A DNA stretch of 64,000 bases, taken from positions 248,001 through 312,000 of the forward strand of contig JAGVSM010003498.1 in NCBI GenBank assembly GCA_022494885.1, written 5' to 3'. Each line of letters begins with the position of its first letter. The stretch's first letter is position 1. Shown here one piece after another: positions 61,021 through 64,000 of the stretch. The notes below the pieces were generated by a model, which did not search any database, was not told where the DNA came from, and saw nothing but the letters and a program-made list of their open reading frames with translations. Origin of the DNA: Micrasema longulum. Its lineage: Eukaryota > Arthropoda > Insecta > Trichoptera > Brachycentridae. The position numbers were made by a program, and so were the translations under genes.

Positions 61021-61384
61021 GATCAGCCATTTTATTTTTCTTATTTTTATTCATTTGGAAGTTCAACAAGGATACATAAAATACATACAATTTTTAAGTA
61101 AGCATCACTAACATTCTTTATATATTTCCTTAATTATAGAACTCCACCATCTTTCATAAATTATATTAAATAAGTCTGTTAAATCAATTAAAGTAATAAT
61201 CAACATTGAGTTAAGTGAAAAATAAGAACAAAGATTGAGTTAAAGAAATATAATTGAGTTAAACAGTTAAACAACTTTTTTTTTTTTAAGAAAAGAAAAA
61301 AGAAAATAAGAACATATTAGATGTAAAAAAATAAACTAAAATTAATTTACATACACAAAAATAAAGATTAGCTAGATTGTAGAA

Positions 61385-61480
61385 CAAATAATTTACGTTG
61401 ATTCTGCCGGAAATCAAACCCCGGGCCTCGGGCATGCCAGGCAAAACATTAACTAGTACATCACGAGGCCAACTAATCTT
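61385..61480 (-). mobile_element. tRNA-derived SINE fragment, minus strand
   Basis: ccggaaatcaaaccccgggc is a reversed B box and catcacgaggccaac a reversed A-box side, about 60 bp apart, as in a tRNA-like head. Confidence 0.45.
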
Positions 61481-61824
61481 CACTCGATTTCCTTTATCAG
61501 GATTTGTTCATAGAAGTAACCATCGAGTTAACTCCCGTCGGGGTTTGATACTTCTTAGCTCTATTCTAAATATGTTTTTAATCGCATTGTGCATCTTTGA
61601 TGTAAGATTTATATGTAATGAAATGTAATTATTTTTAAATAGTCGTGCAAATAAAATTTTAACGCCTAGTTATATCTTAATTAATAAAAAATATTAATAT
61701 ATACTTACAAAAATAATTTCAAAAACAAAACATTGACACAAAATGGTCACGTTAAAGAAACATGGAGATGTAATTATTTTTCTAAGCAATTTCATTACAT
61801 CTAAATGTACTAATATAGCTACTT

Positions 61825-61960
61825 TCAGGTTAAAATCTTAGAAAACGAAATTGAGTATAGATTAATCCGCTTTGTAGTTTCTTAGTAAAAGCATATGGCT
61901 ACCATGTCTGAGGTCTCGAGTTCGATTAAATCCAATTGAAATACACTTTCCATTTATGCA
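61825..61960 (+). mobile_element. SINE-like repeat (family B), fragment
   Basis: Contains 'actttcaggttaaaatctta' and the B-box-like ctcgagttcgattaaa. Only the central part of family B remains. Confidence 0.45.
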
Positions 61961-62384
61961 TATTATAAATGATCACCTTGCTGCAAATGCAGTACTGAAT
62001 GAGTAGTAATCTCATCGAAATCTACCCCAAAATGAAATATTTCATTTGGGTAAATCACAAGAACGCAAATATTTACTTAAAAATAAATAATTAAGTAGTT
62101 CAATAGTTCTATGCACGTGAAAATAATTTAATCAGATAATGAAAAAATAAATATTGATAAAAATTGTTGGTTTAGTCTGACTAATTAATATTTTAAAAGA
62201 TAACGTAAATAAAAAAAAATATGACGGTTTGTTTTCCGGTGAGAAACGTAGCGAACTACGGATCAGGGCTCTGATTGCAACACAAAACATGTTTATTGGC
62301 ATTTAAATCTTCGTCGGTAACCTGTGATTACATGTTTAAAAAAAAATACAAACATGCACAAGTACATAGAAAAAAAAATCCTGT

Positions 62385-62510
62385 GTAATCGGGGCCTAGG
62401 ATGTCTGGAATTTAAACCCCGCTCTGCCACAGCTTGTTTCCCTTTTTACTAACACGGCTATTTACGATTTAAAAAAATGTCTGCAAAATTAAAATATTTA
62501 TATAAAACAT
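62385..62510 (+). mobile_element. SINE (family A), diverged
   Basis: Shows ggggcctagg, a degraded B box (aatttaaaccccgctctg), then 'cttgtttccctttttacta' and a tail resembling family A. Confidence 0.45.
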
Positions 62511-64000
62511 AACATACGCACATATCTTTTTACAGTATATTCCTGTGTAAAACATTATTTCTTGAAATAGCTTTAAAACTTTGCAAATTATGGGTCGTGA
62601 TATAAATTCTGTTTTATCTTGTAACTGCAGTAAATTTTCTAACATTAGGTTGACATTTGCAAGGGAAACAATCATAATTATCAGCAAGGACTAATCAATT
62701 GATATGCACGTGACAAGTATCTTGCTGTTCACATTCGTAAATGTTACTCTTGATATTTATGTGACAAAGTACAAGAAATAATAACGTTCAAAGTTGAGAG
62801 CTAAATATAATATATTCCGTGGAGGCTATTCTAAGCCATGCTGGAAAATTCGTGTTGAAATAAATGCTTCACTGGTAGACATTTGCCAAATTTTTTCGCG
62901 GTTTAAACGGTTATAAAAATACACGAAAAATTATTTGTTTTTAATATTATTGTTGATTCCTCTTCTTGCTGCTGTGGACATCCTAATCAATATACTGGAC
63001 ACATCATACGGTCTTGTCCCTCCCTTCTTTCTATGATTACGAAATGAGGCTTCTCGCTACTATCCGTGGCCCTGTCATAGGTCCTGTCGGATATACATAT
63101 CTGGTGGCTTCCAAAAATAATTTTGAGGCTTTCAAAAAGTTATGTAACCATTTCGCCGAATTGATCATATCCAATCATTTTAATCCCAGTTGGTGAAAAA
63201 TTCACTTCCCTCGTTTTCTCAATCCAATAAAGAGCATACAATACTTCTAGATTACAGATACATTTGATTCTTACCAGATTACAGATACATTTGATAAAAA
63301 ATATTCGCCTTTCTCATACCTAATTACTACAAACACAAAATCGGTTTCTTAAATAACAATATAGTTCACACTCTTTCATTTTTGCTACTAATTATCGGCG
63401 TTGTTAATCACACAGTGGTTTGGTAACGTATAAGAAATGATACCTATGTTTGAAAAAAAAATGCAATTTTTTTAATTACAAATTGGGAATCTTATCCGAA
63501 CATTATACACATAAGTCAAATACGCTATTAGAGTAGTATTTCGCAAGATAGGAATAACGTTAAAATCATCATATATAAATAATTAGGACAGATTTTTACG
63601 ATTCTAATGATGTAAATATCTTTAATAAAAAAAAAATATTTTAAAATTAGCACATACAAAACGGCTAGCAGTTGGCAACACGTCGTTTTTACGTCACATG
63701 TCACGCCTACCGATTGCGTTTTTAATAAACATAGCGTACAAGTATGCCGCGAAAACGTCATACATGCCGTTTGTCCCACGAAACGTCTCGTTTTCGGGTA
63801 TTAAAAATATGCATATATTACAATTTTGTAGAAAATTTGTCCGACGACGTACGAAAAAAACATTGATATCGTTACCATTATAATATATTTTTATTTAAAA
63901 ATAAAAATAAAAAACATTTTAGAAAAAAAAATCTCAAATTACATTCCACAATTTTTGAACACATGAAAACGATTCATAAATATTACTTTTTTATAATGAT

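Larger units (their letters stand above)
60581..64000 (+). other. Start of the intron after T-box exon C
   Basis: Follows a phase 2 donor. I see SINE fragments at 60880-61020, 61385-61480, 61825-61960 and 62385-62510, and otherwise AT-rich sequence. No GC-rich coding segment resembling the family's next exon is visible. Short open frames at 63014-63196 and 63528-63779 have no recognisable content. Confidence 0.7.

Noticed and set aside
63014..63196. 60-codon open frame as a possible downstream T-box exon
   Set aside because: The sequence does not resemble the post-T-box region of Tbx20 proteins, lacks the expected phase 2 acceptor, and its length is within chance.
1..64000. CRISPR arrays, bacterial operons, riboswitches or phage systems
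   Set aside because: Spliced genes, SINEs, LINE tails and microsatellites mark the window as animal nuclear DNA; no regularly spaced direct repeats with unique spacers were seen.

Overview
This is an AT-rich, intron-dominated animal window, most likely insect. Lepidoptera is my best guess, from the mix of RTE/Jockey-type retrotransposon tails, tRNA-derived SINEs and hAT remnants; the sequence does not prove the order. There are no operons, and most long open frames are chance or transposon debris. The one host gene I can support is a plus-strand T-box transcription factor of the Tbx20 subfamily (Drosophila midline/H15). Three coding exons join in frame with good splice sites: 34800-35073, 37219-37383 and 60504-60580. 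Together they encode about 172 contiguous residues, covering the T-box from the strand after its N-terminal part to its C-terminal helix. The start of the T-box and the protein N-terminus are not recognisable upstream, and nothing downstream of 60580 looks like the C-terminal exon. The gene therefore runs out of the window at its 3' side and probably at its 5' side too.

Layout. 1-34799: upstream intron and/or 5' flanking DNA, full of decayed retroelements (LINE tails near 5.6-6.5, 13.0-13.6, 17.4-18.0, 21.97-22.15, 24.5-24.7, 25.7-26.4, 27.2-27.6 and 30.4-31.1 kb), many SINEs, one MITE that stops about 58 bp before the T-box exon, and several moderately GC-rich, repeat-poor patches (1.7-2.05, 7.06-7.56, 11.4-11.65, 12.2-12.5, 21.6-21.84 kb) that could be regulatory. 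35074-37218: a 2.1 kb intron with a LINE tail and a SINE. 37384-60503: a 23.1 kb intron holding further LINE tails, a 257-codon hAT transposase fragment (minus strand, 55232-56005), foldback MITEs, and GC-moderate patches at about 43.2-43.65, 48.05-48.33, 49.0-49.25, 52.9-53.4 and 57.05-57.36 kb. 60581-64000: the next intron, repeats and AT-rich DNA.

Most notable: the three coding exons show a steep fall in third-position GC (about 97, 58 and 32%); an RTE insertion at 17401-18014 keeps an apparent 12-bp target-site duplication and a (TTG)n tail; a foldback element with 19-bp perfect terminal inverted repeats abuts a T-box exon; and several retroelement families occur as oppositely oriented pairs across the locus. 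I did not find a convincing new biological system; the value is in the gene model, the repeat inventory and candidate enhancers of a developmental regulator.
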